Below, in pieces: positions 37,533-45,918 of a stretch of DNA of 64,000 nucleotides. The position numbers and the translations under genes are program-made. This DNA is from Pseudomonas taiwanensis (GTDB lineage: Bacteria; Pseudomonadota; Gammaproteobacteria; Pseudomonadales; Pseudomonadaceae). The stretch spans positions 124,001-188,000 of the forward strand of contig NZ_QJRF01000074.1 in the NCBI RefSeq assembly GCF_013393345.1. The letters run 5' to 3'. Within the stretch, counting starts at the first letter, position 1. Every line of letters begins with the position of its first letter. The notes below the pieces were generated by a model that saw only the letters and a list, made by a program, of their open reading frames with translations, was not told where the DNA came from and did no database searches.

Positions 37533-37617
37533 AAAAAAGGCGTCCCGCTGTTGCCAGCAGGACGCCTTTGTCCAAGTCCCGTTCTCTCGGGAAAGTGCCG
37601 TCTCGTCGTTGAGGCGG
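37533..37617 (-). promoter_or_regulatory. NasT-type ANTAR attenuator leader before the nirB-like gene
   Basis: On the minus strand, hairpin 1 (37617-37598) closes loop AACGAC and hairpin 2 (37592-37577) closes loop AGAGAA; both hexaloops have A at position 1 and G at 4, the ANTAR-binding signature. They are followed by a strong terminator (37569-37533; AAAGGCGTCC paired to GGACGCCTTT, then six Ts). In known systems NasT binds the two hairpins and prevents termination when nitrate releases it from NasS. Confidence 0.82.
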
Positions 37618-37752
37618 ACGCTTTTTGTAGATTGTCGAAGTGGATACTGCAGTCCTCGTGCCAACCCCGGAAGTACCCGTTTTCCTGGGGTGGAGCGGTG
37701 ACCTTGCGGTCGCTGCGCCCTTGCTTGGGGCGGGGTGCATCAGCCTGGTGCG

Positions 37753-39423
37753 TTATCCACGCAGGAACAGGAGCAGCAGCATGAGGTTCATCAGCAGCGA
37801 CAAGAGCGCCATGCCACGCCAGACCTTCAGGGGTTCGCGTTCCAACAGCGGCCGGGGCTTGGCCGTCAGGGCGCGGCGTTCGCCTTGTTCCAGGGCCAGC
37901 AGCCATTCCTCCATCGTTTCGTAGCGTGCGGCCGGATCGGCGGATACAGCGCGAGCCAGGCATTCATCCAGCCAGGCGGGCAGATCGGGCCGGTAGCGGC
38001 TGGCCGGCGTGGGCGCACCGAAGCGAGGATGCTGGAACGCTTCGATCTCGCCATGGGGATAGTGGCCGGTCAACAGGTGGTACAGGGTGACGCCTGCCGC
38101 GTAGAGATCCTGCTTCGGGGAAGGCGCCGTGCCGGCGAATGCTTCCGGGGCGATGTAGCTGGGTGTTCCAGGGAGGCTGTGCGCCTCGTCCTGGGACAGG
38201 CCAGGGCAATACGCCAGGCCGAAATCCAGGAGCCGCAGTTCGCCGTCGTCCCCCCACAGCAGGTTTTCCGGCTTGATATCGCGATGCAGGATGTTGCGTC
38301 GATGCAATTGGCCGAGTGCCTTGAGCAACCGTGGGGCGATATCCAGCCATTCCGGCAGAGGCATCGGACCGCCGAGGCGCAGGTGCTCGGCGAGCGTCTG
38401 ACCGGCGTATTCGCGCTGCACGTAATACAGATGCTGGCGCTGGGGCAGCGGATGAGCTTCCGGAAAATGGCGTCCGGCGACGCGGCGCAGGAACCATTCT
38501 TCCAGCATCAGGGCTGGCCCGGCTGCGGGTTCGTCATGACGGCTGGCGGGCAGGGTCTTGAGTAGCCAACGGCGGTCCTGGCCGTCGCGTACCCGATAGA
38601 CCATGGACTGGCGCGATTCGGCTACCAGGCGTTCCACCTGCCAGCCCTCGAAGGATTGGCCTTTCTGCAAGCGCGGCGGCAGCGGCCAGTGGTCGAGCTG
38701 CGCCAGGGTATCCGCCAGACCCGCCTGGGGCAGGTTGTCGACGCGGATCAGCAGCGCGCTGGCATTGTCCTGGCCGCCCGCCAGGTGCGCAGCGCTGACC
38801 AGCGCCTGCGCGGCTGCGGGGAGGTCCTGTTCATCCTGCAGGATGCGTTGGATGCCGTGGTCGCCGAGCACGGCCCAGACACCATCGCTGACCAGCACGA
38901 AACCCTCACGCTCCGCCAACTCGCCGTCCAGGTAGTCCACTACCAGATGCTGGTCCAGGCCAAGCGCACGCTTGAGCACGTGCTGCATGCCGGGCTGTTC
39001 CCAGACGTGGTCTTCGCTGAGTCGGGAAAGTTGCTGGCCGTCCCAACGGTAGGCGCGACAGTCGCCGACATGGGCCAGGGTGAAACGGCGTCCGCGCAGG
39101 ACCATGGCGGTCAGAGTGGTGAGCAGCGGCTGGCCGCCACCATTGGCCTGGAGCCAGCGGTTGTGGGCCACCAGCAGCCGATCCAGCGACTGGGCCACAG
39201 CCCAGGTTTCCGGCGTCGAGTAATAGTCCAGTGCCAGGGCCTGGAGGGTGGCACGTGCGGCGAGTCCGCCGTCGGCGCACTGACTGACGCCGTCGGCGAG
39301 CGCGAAGAGATAGCCTTTGCTGGCGGCCAGGGCGGGTGCCGGGGTGACCACCCGAACGGCGTCCTGGTTCTCCGTGCGCGGCCCCGTGGAACTGGCTTCG
39401 CCAAAGCTGAGTTGCAGCGTCAT
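37753..39423 (-). CDS. PP2C phosphatase-Ser/Thr kinase fusion, membrane-anchored
   Basis: A 556-residue fusion. Residues about 1-235 are a PP2C-type phosphatase (NQDAVRV, LFALADGVSQCADGG, AHVGDCRAYRW, LVSDGVW, GGQDNAS). Residues about 260-525 are a Hanks-type kinase, with catalytic loop LHRDIKPENLLW, Mg loop LLDFGLAY and PGTPSYIAPEAF. The glycine loop is degenerate (VAESRQSMVYRV). One membrane helix ends the protein (GMALLSLLMNLMLLLLFLRG). It lies between nasA and the nirB-like gene, as in P. aeruginosa (PA1782 from memory). Its role in nitrate assimilation is unknown. Confidence 0.9.
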   Translation of the reverse strand: MTLQLSFGEASSTGPRTENQDAVRVVTPAPALAASKGYLFALADGVSQCADGGLAARATLQALALDYYSTPETWAVAQSLDRLLVAHNRWLQANGGGQPLLTTLTAMVLRGRRFTLAHVGDCRAYRWDGQQLSRLSEDHVWEQPGMQHVLKRALGLDQHLVVDYLDGELAEREGFVLVSDGVWAVLGDHGIQRILQDEQDLPAAAQALVSAAHLAGGQDNASALLIRVDNLPQAGLADTLAQLDHWPLPPRLQKGQSFEGWQVERLVAESRQSMVYRVRDGQDRRWLLKTLPASRHDEPAAGPALMLEEWFLRRVAGRHFPEAHPLPQRQHLYYVQREYAGQTLAEHLRLGGPMPLPEWLDIAPRLLKALGQLHRRNILHRDIKPENLLWGDDGELRLLDFGLAYCPGLSQDEAHSLPGTPSYIAPEAFAGTAPSPKQDLYAAGVTLYHLLTGHYPHGEIEAFQHPRFGAPTPASRYRPDLPAWLDECLARAVSADPAARYETMEEWLLALEQGERRALTAKPRPLLEREPLKVWRGMALLSLLMNLMLLLLFLRG

Positions 39424-39514
39424 CAGCGGTCCGTCCTGTATGGCGAAAGGAGCGCGAGGCGCTCCTTTGTCGGATCTGCTCCGGCACCCCAAGGGTGCAG
39501 GGTCGGTTTCGAGG

Positions 39515-40726
39515 TCAGACGCGGGCCGCGGTGACGGCAGCGGAGCCCCAGGTGGTGCGCCAGCGTTGCTTCACACCGTAAAGACCGAACCAGGCCACTA
39601 CGCCGAGGCTGGCGAACAGCCACAGGCCCAGCTGGTAGTCGCCGGTGTGTTGCTTGATGGCACCAAGGCCTGCGGTCAGGCAGAAGCCGCCGATTCCGCC
39701 GGCCATGCCGATCAGTCCGGTCATCACGCCGATTTCCTTGTGGAAGCGCTGGGGTACCAGTTGGAACACTGCACCATTACCTGCACCCAGGCTCAGCATG
39801 GCGACCACGAACAGCGACAGGGCGGCGGCGGAACTAGCAATGTGGAAGCCCACTGCGGCGATGCACACCGAGGCCACGGTATAGACGACCAGCAGGGTGC
39901 GGATGCCGCCGATGCGGTCGGCAAAGGCGCCGCCGAGCGGGCGCATCAGGCTGCCGGCGAAGACGCAGGCGGCGGTGTAGTAGCCAGCGGTAACCGGGGC
40001 CAGGCCGTACTGATCGTGGAAGTAGCCGGGCAGGGTGCTGGCCAGGCCGAGGAAGCCGCCGAAGGTCACGCTGTAGAACAGCATGAACCACCAGCTGTCG
40101 CGGTCACCCAGGGCCTTGAGGTAGTCGCCCATCGACTTGGGAGCGGGGCGGTTGGGGGCGTTGCGGGCAGCCAGGGCGAAGATTGCCAAGGTGAGCACCA
40201 GCGGGATCAGCGCCAGGCCAAAGACATTGTTCCAGCCATAGAGGGCCGCAAGGCCTGGGGCGAAAAGGGCGGCCAGCACAGTGCCCGAGTTGCCCGCACC
40301 GGCAATACCCAGCGCCTTGCCCTGGTGCTGCGGCGGGTACCACTGTGACGCCAGCGGCAACGCCACGGCGAAGGAGGCACCGGCGAAGCCCAGGAAGAGG
40401 CCGAGGAGCAACGCTTGCTCATAGCTGTGAATGCCCGTCTGCCAGGCGACGAACAGGGCGACGATGACCACCACCTGGCCGAGCAGGCCGGCGGCCTTCG
40501 GCGAGGTCCGGTCGGCCAGCATGCCCATCAGGAATCGCAGCACGGCACCTGCCAGGATGGGCGTGGCCACCATCATCGCGCGCTGCTGGGTGCTGAGTTG
40601 GAGGTCGGCTGCGATCTGCACGCCCAGCGGGCCAAGGACGTACCAGACCATGAAGCTCAGGTCGAAGTAGAGGAAGGCGGAGAACAGGGTGGGCGTGTGG
40701 CCGGCTTTCCAGAAACTCGTTGTCAT
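39515..40726 (-). CDS. nasA: Nitrate/nitrite MFS transporter
   Basis: A 403-residue, about 12-helix nitrate/nitrite porter (NNP family). Signature residues: FSAFLYFDLSFMVWYVLGPLG at the N-terminus, the nitrate signature GNSGTVLAALFAPGLA in helix 5 and GAGNGAVFQLVPQRF in helix 11. It imports nitrate for assimilation. The start is set at 40726 (MTTSFWKAGHTP). A long leader with an attenuator precedes it. About 90 bases downstream lies the kinase gene. Confidence 0.93.
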   Translation of the reverse strand: MTTSFWKAGHTPTLFSAFLYFDLSFMVWYVLGPLGVQIAADLQLSTQQRAMMVATPILAGAVLRFLMGMLADRTSPKAAGLLGQVVVIVALFVAWQTGIHSYEQALLLGLFLGFAGASFAVALPLASQWYPPQHQGKALGIAGAGNSGTVLAALFAPGLAALYGWNNVFGLALIPLVLTLAIFALAARNAPNRPAPKSMGDYLKALGDRDSWWFMLFYSVTFGGFLGLASTLPGYFHDQYGLAPVTAGYYTAACVFAGSLMRPLGGAFADRIGGIRTLLVVYTVASVCIAAVGFHIASSAAALSLFVVAMLSLGAGNGAVFQLVPQRFHKEIGVMTGLIGMAGGIGGFCLTAGLGAIKQHTGDYQLGLWLFASLGVVAWFGLYGVKQRWRTTWGSAAVTAARV

Positions 40727-40921
40727 CGAACACCTCATCTGCAGTTAGGGGCCGGGAGGCGCGCTCGCCATGATCGTGGGCACGGCGGTCGCACCTCCCG
40801 GTAAAACGTCGCGCTTGTGGCGCGTCGTCCTGCGGCCGGGGCCGCAGCGGGATTGAGTGAGCTGCAAGCGAACGTCCGGATCCCGGCCCGTCCACCGCCC
40901 CATCGCTGGGGCCGGAACGAA

Positions 40922-41019
40922 AAAGGCGTCGCACCACTGCCCGCATTGCTGCGGAGTGACGCGACGCCTTTGTCGTGTAGTAGGGCAACCGCCGTTGGCT
41001 ACCTCTGCCAGTAGCAGAG
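40922..41019 (-). promoter_or_regulatory. NasT-type attenuator leader of nasA
   Basis: On the minus strand a hairpin at 41019-41003 (CTCTGC/GCAGAG, loop TACTG) is followed by one at 41003-40984 whose hexaloop AACGGC has the A1/G4 ANTAR signature, then a long terminator (40971-40922; AAAGGCGTCGC paired to GCGACGCCTTT, then Ts). The first hairpin's five-base loop does not fit the consensus. Roughly 195 bases separate the terminator from nasA. Confidence 0.72.
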
Positions 41020-41144
41020 CAAGAGCCGGGCCAATCCCGAAAAGTGCCGTTCTAGAGGGTTCTTTCGCCGTCTGGCGGATTTCCAGGCTGATTCAAAACG
41101 GGGCGATGGGATCGCGGGTGCACCGAGTTGAAGCTGGAATGGGA

Positions 41145-41588
41145 TCAGTCGATCCAGTTCACCTTTGGGAAGGTGCTGCGGAAGTTCTCCGGCATGGGCA
41201 CTACGCGGGATTCCCGGTAGTTGAAGAAGACGAAGCCGGACTTGGCCATGGCCACCAGTGCGCCGTCCGCCGGGCGAGTGATGCGGAAGGTGATGTCGCC
41301 ACCGTAACGATTGAAGTCCATGACCCCGACCTCGAACAGCAACTGATCGCGTGCGTGGGCTTCGGCCCGGTAGGTGGTCGCCAGATCGGTGACGATGATC
41401 CCGACTCCATCCTCAGCGGTCTCGGTGATGCCGAACTCGAACAGGAACCGTGCCCGGGCTTCGGAGATCATCGAGATCATCGAGTCGTTTCCCAGGTGGT
41501 TTGCGCCGTTGATGTCGGTGACGCGCACGGTCAGATGGGTCGAGTAGCAATACTGGTCTTCAGGAAAGTGCAGGGACAGGCGGGCCAT
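41145..41588 (-). CDS. Hotdog-fold acyl-CoA thioesterase (4HBT type)
   Basis: A 147-residue hotdog thioesterase. The active-site region is VRVTDINGANHLGNDSMISMISEAR, with Asp in the position used by 4-hydroxybenzoyl-CoA/YbgC-type enzymes, though the usual GHVNN reads ANHLGN. It probably hydrolyses acyl-CoA or acyl-ACP in the cytosol; substrate unknown. It stands alone between nasA's leader and the PL7 gene. Confidence 0.82.
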   Translation of the reverse strand: MARLSLHFPEDQYCYSTHLTVRVTDINGANHLGNDSMISMISEARARFLFEFGITETAEDGVGIIVTDLATTYRAEAHARDQLLFEVGVMDFNRYGGDITFRITRPADGALVAMAKSGFVFFNYRESRVVPMPENFRSTFPKVNWID

Positions 41589-41668
41589 GGGAACCTCAGG
41601 CGTAGAAGCGGCGGGGCGCCGATTCTACGCCCGTGTGGACGGATGAGCCGTCATTCTCCGATTGAATG

Positions 41669-42355
41669 TCAGCGGTGCAGCCCGTTCAGCCAATAGAAGG
41701 TCACGCGGCCGCCTTCGTTGGTCGCGCCGTAGTTGTCCTGGATATAGGCACCCGCCTTGAAATAGAGCTGCTGCTTGCTCCAGTAGGCGCTGAGCTGGCG
41801 GTACAGGTTGCCGTCGTCGCCCTTGCTGGTGACGACGATTCCCAGCCTGCCGCTGGGGGTGAGGCGCAGGTCGTAGCCGAAGCGTTCGCCCAGGTCGACG
41901 TTTTCAGCCAGGACGATGTTTTCCACCTCATCGTCGCCGGGGCGTTTGCGCAGCAGTGCCTCGATCCGGCCGTTACCGCGGAGGTAGTGGTACTGGATTT
42001 TCAGTAGCGGATCATTCTGGCTGCCGGGCTCGTCCTTGCTATGAATCTGGCCGATGACGACCTTGTTCTGGCTCGGTACCTGATCCACGGAAAGCACCGC
42101 ACTCAGGTAATTGTCGGCGCTGGCCTGGTACCAGTAGCTCAGGGTGCCGTCCGCCTGGGTTTCACGCAGTTCCGTGCGCGGGTAACTGGCGTCTTCGGTA
42201 CGGGAACCCTTCACCGGTACCCAGAAACTGATGCTGCCGTCGGAGTTGCGCCGGAAGTACTGGCTTTCATAGCCATTATTGAGGCGGTCGGTGGTGATGA
42301 GGGTATTGGAGGTGGTGGCTGGGACCGTCAGGTTCCAGGTGCTGAGGTCAATCAC
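41669..42355 (-). CDS. Polysaccharide lyase family 7 (alginate lyase)
   Basis: A 228-residue beta-jelly-roll protein with all three PL7 motifs: PRTELRE (R-x-E-L-R), VVIGQIHSKD (Q-I-H) and YFKAGAYIQDNYG (Y-F-K-A-G-x-Y-x-Q). It should cleave alginate or a related polyuronate by beta-elimination. No signal peptide is visible: the protein starts MIDLSTWNLTVP directly at the domain. So it may act in the cytoplasm or leave by another route. From memory PA1784 in P. aeruginosa is the counterpart. Confidence 0.92.
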   Translation of the reverse strand: MIDLSTWNLTVPATTSNTLITTDRLNNGYESQYFRRNSDGSISFWVPVKGSRTEDASYPRTELRETQADGTLSYWYQASADNYLSAVLSVDQVPSQNKVVIGQIHSKDEPGSQNDPLLKIQYHYLRGNGRIEALLRKRPGDDEVENIVLAENVDLGERFGYDLRLTPSGRLGIVVTSKGDDGNLYRQLSAYWSKQQLYFKAGAYIQDNYGATNEGGRVTFYWLNGLHR

Positions 42356-42597
42356 TGTACGTCCTTACTGCAGGTCACTTAGGGGCAGCAGTTCGTACAT
42401 GCGAAAGGAGGAAAAGTTCCGGAGCTGCCCGATAAAGTCGAAAGTTTGGACTTTGGTGCCTATTGGGGGCGGGCAAGGGGAAGAGGGCGCGGGATTCTTG
42501 AAGTAGCTGAGGGAAGTTGGAGCGGGATGTTGCGAAAGTTATAACTTGGCGAGCTTTGATTTGAAACTGGGCATCCCTGCCCAGTCATCTCTTACAG
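42356..42597. other. Gap with weak terminator
   Basis: No gene seen. ACTGGGCA / TGCCCAGT (42566-42585, loop TCCC) forms an 8-bp stem just past the minus-strand membrane-protein stop and is followed on that strand by a weak T/A-rich stretch; it may terminate that gene. The rest should hold the PL7 gene promoter. Confidence 0.5.
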
Positions 42598-43251
42598 CTA
42601 GGCGAGTGCAGATTTCACTCCGGAAGGAGCGAGACTTTCATCTCGTTTGCTTGCCCACTTCACCAGCAGCGTCATCGCGACGAAGCCAAGGCAGATGAAC
42701 AGCGGGTAAGCGAACATGATTTCGCCAAGGGAGTACTTCCAACTGAGCGGACGAGCAATGCCCAGCATGGCTCCGTAGAACCAGGAGACTCCGGAGACGA
42801 CGCCCGAGAACACCGCGAGGGTGCGGGCGTTGGTTTCCATTTTGACCAGCGTGCCAGCCTTCTTGATTGCAGGCAGGACTGCGCTGTGCAGCAGGAAGCC
42901 GTTTACGGTCAACAAGGTTACGACCAGGATCTTGGCCTGGAGTTTGGGGTTGAGGAAGTACACCGCGCCTTTGACAGAGTAGTCCAGCAGTACGATACCT
43001 ATCCCTGTTACCCAGAGTGCCGCAAGTGCAAGCAGTACAGTTTTCTTCAAAGTATCAAGATGGGTTTTGTCGCTGTGGGTAGCGTCGTCTTCGCCGGTGA
43101 TCATCTGCTTGATCATGGCGTAATCGCTGGTCAGGACCAGGCCGATTGCCACGCAGCAGGCGATCAGGTGGGCATAAACAACACCCATGCGCATTAATTC
43201 CATGGTTGCTTCCTGTTTGAACAGGGAAGTAATGAGATGATACAGCTCCAT
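42598..43251 (-). CDS. Integral membrane protein of unknown function (about 6 TM)
   Basis: A 217-residue protein with hydrophobic segments near residues 25-43, 73-92, 105-125, 145-165 and 180-200 and charged loops between. DUF2214-like character is possible but not established. Two starts are plausible: ATG 43251 after AAGAGG and ATG 43203 (MELMRMGVVYAHL) after AGGAAG; both have good ribosome sites. Base composition looks less GC-rich than its neighbours, and upstream sequence is AT-rich, which suggests acquisition. I recall no counterpart at this position in P. aeruginosa. Confidence 0.7.
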   Translation of the reverse strand: MELYHLITSLFKQEATMELMRMGVVYAHLIACCVAIGLVLTSDYAMIKQMITGEDDATHSDKTHLDTLKKTVLLALAALWVTGIGIVLLDYSVKGAVYFLNPKLQAKILVVTLLTVNGFLLHSAVLPAIKKAGTLVKMETNARTLAVFSGVVSGVSWFYGAMLGIARPLSWKYSLGEIMFAYPLFICLGFVAMTLLVKWASKRDESLAPSGVKSALA

Positions 43252-43315
43252 GGTTGACCTCTTGTTTTACAAAGTAAGTTGGTGTGCTGATGCAGTAAGG
43301 GCACCGATATATTGT

Positions 43316-43408
43316 TTAATTACTCGTTAGTCTCTCTGGACTTTGAGTCGTTTGGTCAGGTTGTTCATGCATCTCTAGTTTTATTCATGTCTTCATAGGC
43401 ATTCCTCC
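43316..43408 (-). other. Chain of overlapping mini-ORFs upstream of the membrane protein
   Basis: A strong AAAGGAGG (about 43408-43402) precedes ATG 43396, which opens MKT-stop. Its TGA overlaps ATG 43388 (MNKTRDA-stop), whose TGA overlaps ATG 43368 (MNNLTKRLKVQRD-stop, to 43327). Another frame, from ATG 43372, gives MHEQPDQTTQSPERLTSN to 43316. Two ATGA junctions in a row suggest translational coupling, an attenuating leader or a decayed small gene. The rest of 43252-43713 is AT-rich with no gene seen. Confidence 0.35.
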
Positions 43409-43679
43409 TTTTTTTGAGACAGAGAAACCTCCTGCACGTGAACTTGTGCATTTGGAATCGCTCCGGACTCAAGGGGAAAAAGACATGCGCGCCGACGACC
43501 AACCATGGCTCAAAAGTGGCGCGATGCACTTAGGCTTTCATCAGAGTGGTAGAACCCTGATTTTGTTCAAAAATCGATCTGAAAGCCGACGAACGGTGGT
43601 GTTCGTGAAAGTGCGCCAAGCGCTTGAAAAGGCAAGGAAACCTTGCCAGGCGGGCATTTTGGGAAAGTTCAGAGGCGGG

Positions 43680-43705
43680 AGCGTCCCCTGTGACCAGGGG
43701 ACGCT
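43680..43705 (-). terminator. Hairpin after the alaC-like gene
   Basis: Perfect 11-bp stem AGCGTCCCCTG / CAGGGGACGCT with a four-base loop, 9 bases past the stop. It lacks a T run on the minus strand, so termination would be weak or factor-dependent. Confidence 0.55.
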
Positions 43706-43713
43706 ATTGTACG

Positions 43714-44958
43714 TCAGGCCTTGCTGGCCTTTCGGGGCTTGGACGGTGCCGAGGCTTCCAGGTGCCCGTCGGCGCGGAACATGCCCTTGATGCCGCGCAC
43801 GGCCTGGCGAATCCGGTCCTGGTTCTCGATCAGGGCGAAGCGCACGTGGTCATCGCCGTAGTCGCCGAAGCCAAGGCCCGGAGAGACGCAAACCTTGGCG
43901 TCGGCCAGGAGCTTCTTGGAAAACTCCAGTGAACCCATAGCGGCGTAGGGCTCGGGAATCTTGGCCCAGACGTACATCGAGGCCTTCGGGTTTTCCACCA
44001 TCCAGCCGATTTCGTGCAGCCCCTTCACCAGCACGTTACGGCGCTGACGGTACTGCTCGGCGATATCCCGCACGCACTGCTGATCGCCTTCCAGCGCGGC
44101 GATGGCAGCCACCTGCAGGGGAGTGAAGGTGCCGTAGTCGTGGTAGCTCTTGATCCGCGCCAGGGCGCTGACCAGTTCCGGATTGCCGACCATGAAGCCG
44201 ATCCGCCAACCCGCCATGTTGTAGCTCTTGGACAGGGTGAAGAACTCCACCGCAATGTCCTTGGCGCCGGGCACCTGCATGATCGAAGGCGCCTTCCAGC
44301 CGTCGTAGACGATGTCGGCATAGGCCAGGTCATGGATCACCAGTACTTCGTACTGCTTGGCCAGGGCGACCACGCGCTCGAAGAAGTCCAGTTCCACGCA
44401 CTGGGCGGTGGGGTTGGAAGGGAAGCCGAGGATCATCATCTTCGGCTTCGGAATGCTTTCGCGGATCGCCCGCTCCAGTTCGGCGAAGAAGTCCACGCCG
44501 GGTATCAGCGGAACCGAGCGCACCTGGGCGCCGGCGATCACTGCGCCGTAAATGTGGATCGGGTAGCTGGGATTCGGTACCAGTACGGTGTCGCCATGGT
44601 CGAGGGTGGCGAGCATCAGGTGTGCCAGGCCTTCCTTGGAGCCGATGGTGACGATGGCTTCGGATTCAGGATCGATCTCCACGTCGTAACGGTCCTTGTA
44701 CCAGCGCGAGATGGCTCGGCGCAGGCGGGGAATGCCGCGGGAAGTGGAGTATCCGTGGGTGTCTTCACGCTGGGCGACCTGCACGAGCTTTTCCACGATA
44801 TGCGGCGGAGTGGCGCCGTCGGGGTTGCCCATGGAGAGGTCGATGATGTCTTCGCCGCGACGGCGTGCAGCCATCTTGAGTTCGGCGGTGATGTTGAAGA
44901 CGTAGGGGGGGAGACGATCGATGCGCGCAAAACGGCGCGGTGAACGCTGGTCAGCCAT
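43714..44958 (-). CDS. Class I aminotransferase, AlaC-like (glutamate-pyruvate)
   Basis: A 414-residue fold-type I PLP enzyme close to AlaC. The PLP lysine is in [49 protein letters not shown] and the PLP-contacting [12 protein letters not shown] are typical. It probably makes alanine from pyruvate and glutamate. ATG 44958 ([20 protein letters not shown]) is preferred; an in-frame upstream start adds an unrelated leader. The tail after residue 395 ([14 protein letters not shown]) is low-complexity and basic. Confidence 0.9.
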   Translation of the reverse strand: MADQRSPRRFARIDRLPPYVFNITAELKMAARRRGEDIIDLSMGNPDGATPPHIVEKLVQVAQREDTHGYSTSRGIPRLRRAISRWYKDRYDVEIDPESEAIVTIGSKEGLAHLMLATLDHGDTVLVPNPSYPIHIYGAVIAGAQVRSVPLIPGVDFFAELERAIRESIPKPKMMILGFPSNPTAQCVELDFFERVVALAKQYEVLVIHDLAYADIVYDGWKAPSIMQVPGAKDIAVEFFTLSKSYNMAGWRIGFMVGNPELVSALARIKSYHDYGTFTPLQVAAIAALEGDQQCVRDIAEQYRQRRNVLVKGLHEIGWMVENPKASMYVWAKIPEPYAAMGSLEFSKKLLADAKVCVSPGLGFGDYGDDHVRFALIENQDRIRQAVRGIKGMFRADGHLEASAPSKPRKASKA

Positions 44959-45318
44959 GCTTTCCTCGGATACGTAAGCGCCCGGAACCGTCCGAGCGAC
45001 GTCGGCCACTGCGGTGGCCTGGCGGCGAAGATACGGGCTGGAGCAGCGGTTTGTCGAGGAAAGTTTCGTGCCTGTGACGCTCCATTGCTCGGGCTAGCAG
45101 GATGGCTCGCAAGATGTGGCGGGCGGCGTCCGCTTGAGCGAAGCGATACCCATCGGCGCCAACGAACAGCATGGGTATCGCAGGCTCAACCCATCCTACG
45201 TTGCTATGTGCTTGGGCCAGGTGTGCCCTGCAGCTTGGCAATCACCCGGCCAGTGCCCAGGGCAGCGTCGTAGCGGTAATAGACCAGGATCAGCGGCGCA
45301 CTGCGCGGATTGTCCGTT
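44959..45318. repeat. 360-bp gap containing a palindromic repeat
   Basis: No gene. GCGATACCCAT (45143-45153) and ATGGGTATCGC (45171-45181) form a perfect 11-bp inverted repeat; outside it TTGAGC and GCTCAA continue the symmetry with a few mismatches, so the unit spans about 45134-45187. It looks like a second Pseudomonas intergenic repeat family. Confidence 0.65.
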
Positions 45319-45897
45319 TCAATGACCCAGCATGTCGTGCATCGCGATGATCTGTTCGGCCACCTGGATCAGCTTCTGCTGGCGGCTCATGGCTTGACGG
45401 CGCATCAGGGTGTACGCCTCCTCCTCGTTGCAGTTCTTCATCTTCATCAGCAATCCCTTCGCCAGTTCGATGCGCTTACGTTCGGCCAGTTGCTGGTCGC
45501 GGGCGTTGAGCTGCGCGCGCAAGGCCTGGTCGCTTTCGAAGCGCGCCATGGCGACATCGAGGATGGGCTGCAGGCGATCAACCTGGATGCCTTCGACGAT
45601 GTACGCGCTGACGCCGGCCTGGATGGCCTGGCGCATGACTTTCGGGTCGTGTTCGTCCGTGAACATGACGATGGGACGAGGCTGGTCGCGGCTGACCAGC
45701 ACCACCTGTTCCATCACGTCGCGGCCGGGGGATTCGGTGTCGATCAGGACCACGTCCGGGCGGATGGCCTCGACGCGTCCCGGCAGGTCGATGGTCAGGC
45801 CGGATTCGTCGATGACCTCGAAGCCGGCTTCAATCAGGGCGGCCTTGAGCCGGCCGACTTTCTTCGCAGTGTCGTTGATCAGCAGGATGCGCAGCAT
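45319..45897 (-). CDS. nasT: ANTAR-domain antiterminator NasT
   Basis: A 192-residue response-regulator-like protein: N-terminal pseudo-receiver (LLINDTAKKVG, VLIDTESPGRDVMEQ) and C-terminal ANTAR RNA-binding domain (ERKRIELAKGLLMKMKNCNEEEAYTLMRRQAM). It binds two-hairpin leaders and blocks terminators of nitrate-assimilation transcripts; two such leaders are in this window. Downstream of nasS by 21 bases, one operon. Confidence 0.95.
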   Translation of the reverse strand: MLRILLINDTAKKVGRLKAALIEAGFEVIDESGLTIDLPGRVEAIRPDVVLIDTESPGRDVMEQVVLVSRDQPRPIVMFTDEHDPKVMRQAIQAGVSAYIVEGIQVDRLQPILDVAMARFESDQALRAQLNARDQQLAERKRIELAKGLLMKMKNCNEEEAYTLMRRQAMSRQQKLIQVAEQIIAMHDMLGH

Positions 45898-45918
45898 GTT
45901 GGCGGTCTTCCCTAGCGG

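Noticed and set aside
43252-43713. Possible missing gene in the 460-bp AT-rich gap
   Set aside because: No long frame on either strand; only the mini-ORF chain and a hairpin are supportable.
43446-43790. 114-codon plus-strand frame in the gap before the aminotransferase
   Set aside because: It overlaps the aminotransferase 3' end, has no ribosome site and no recognisable protein features.
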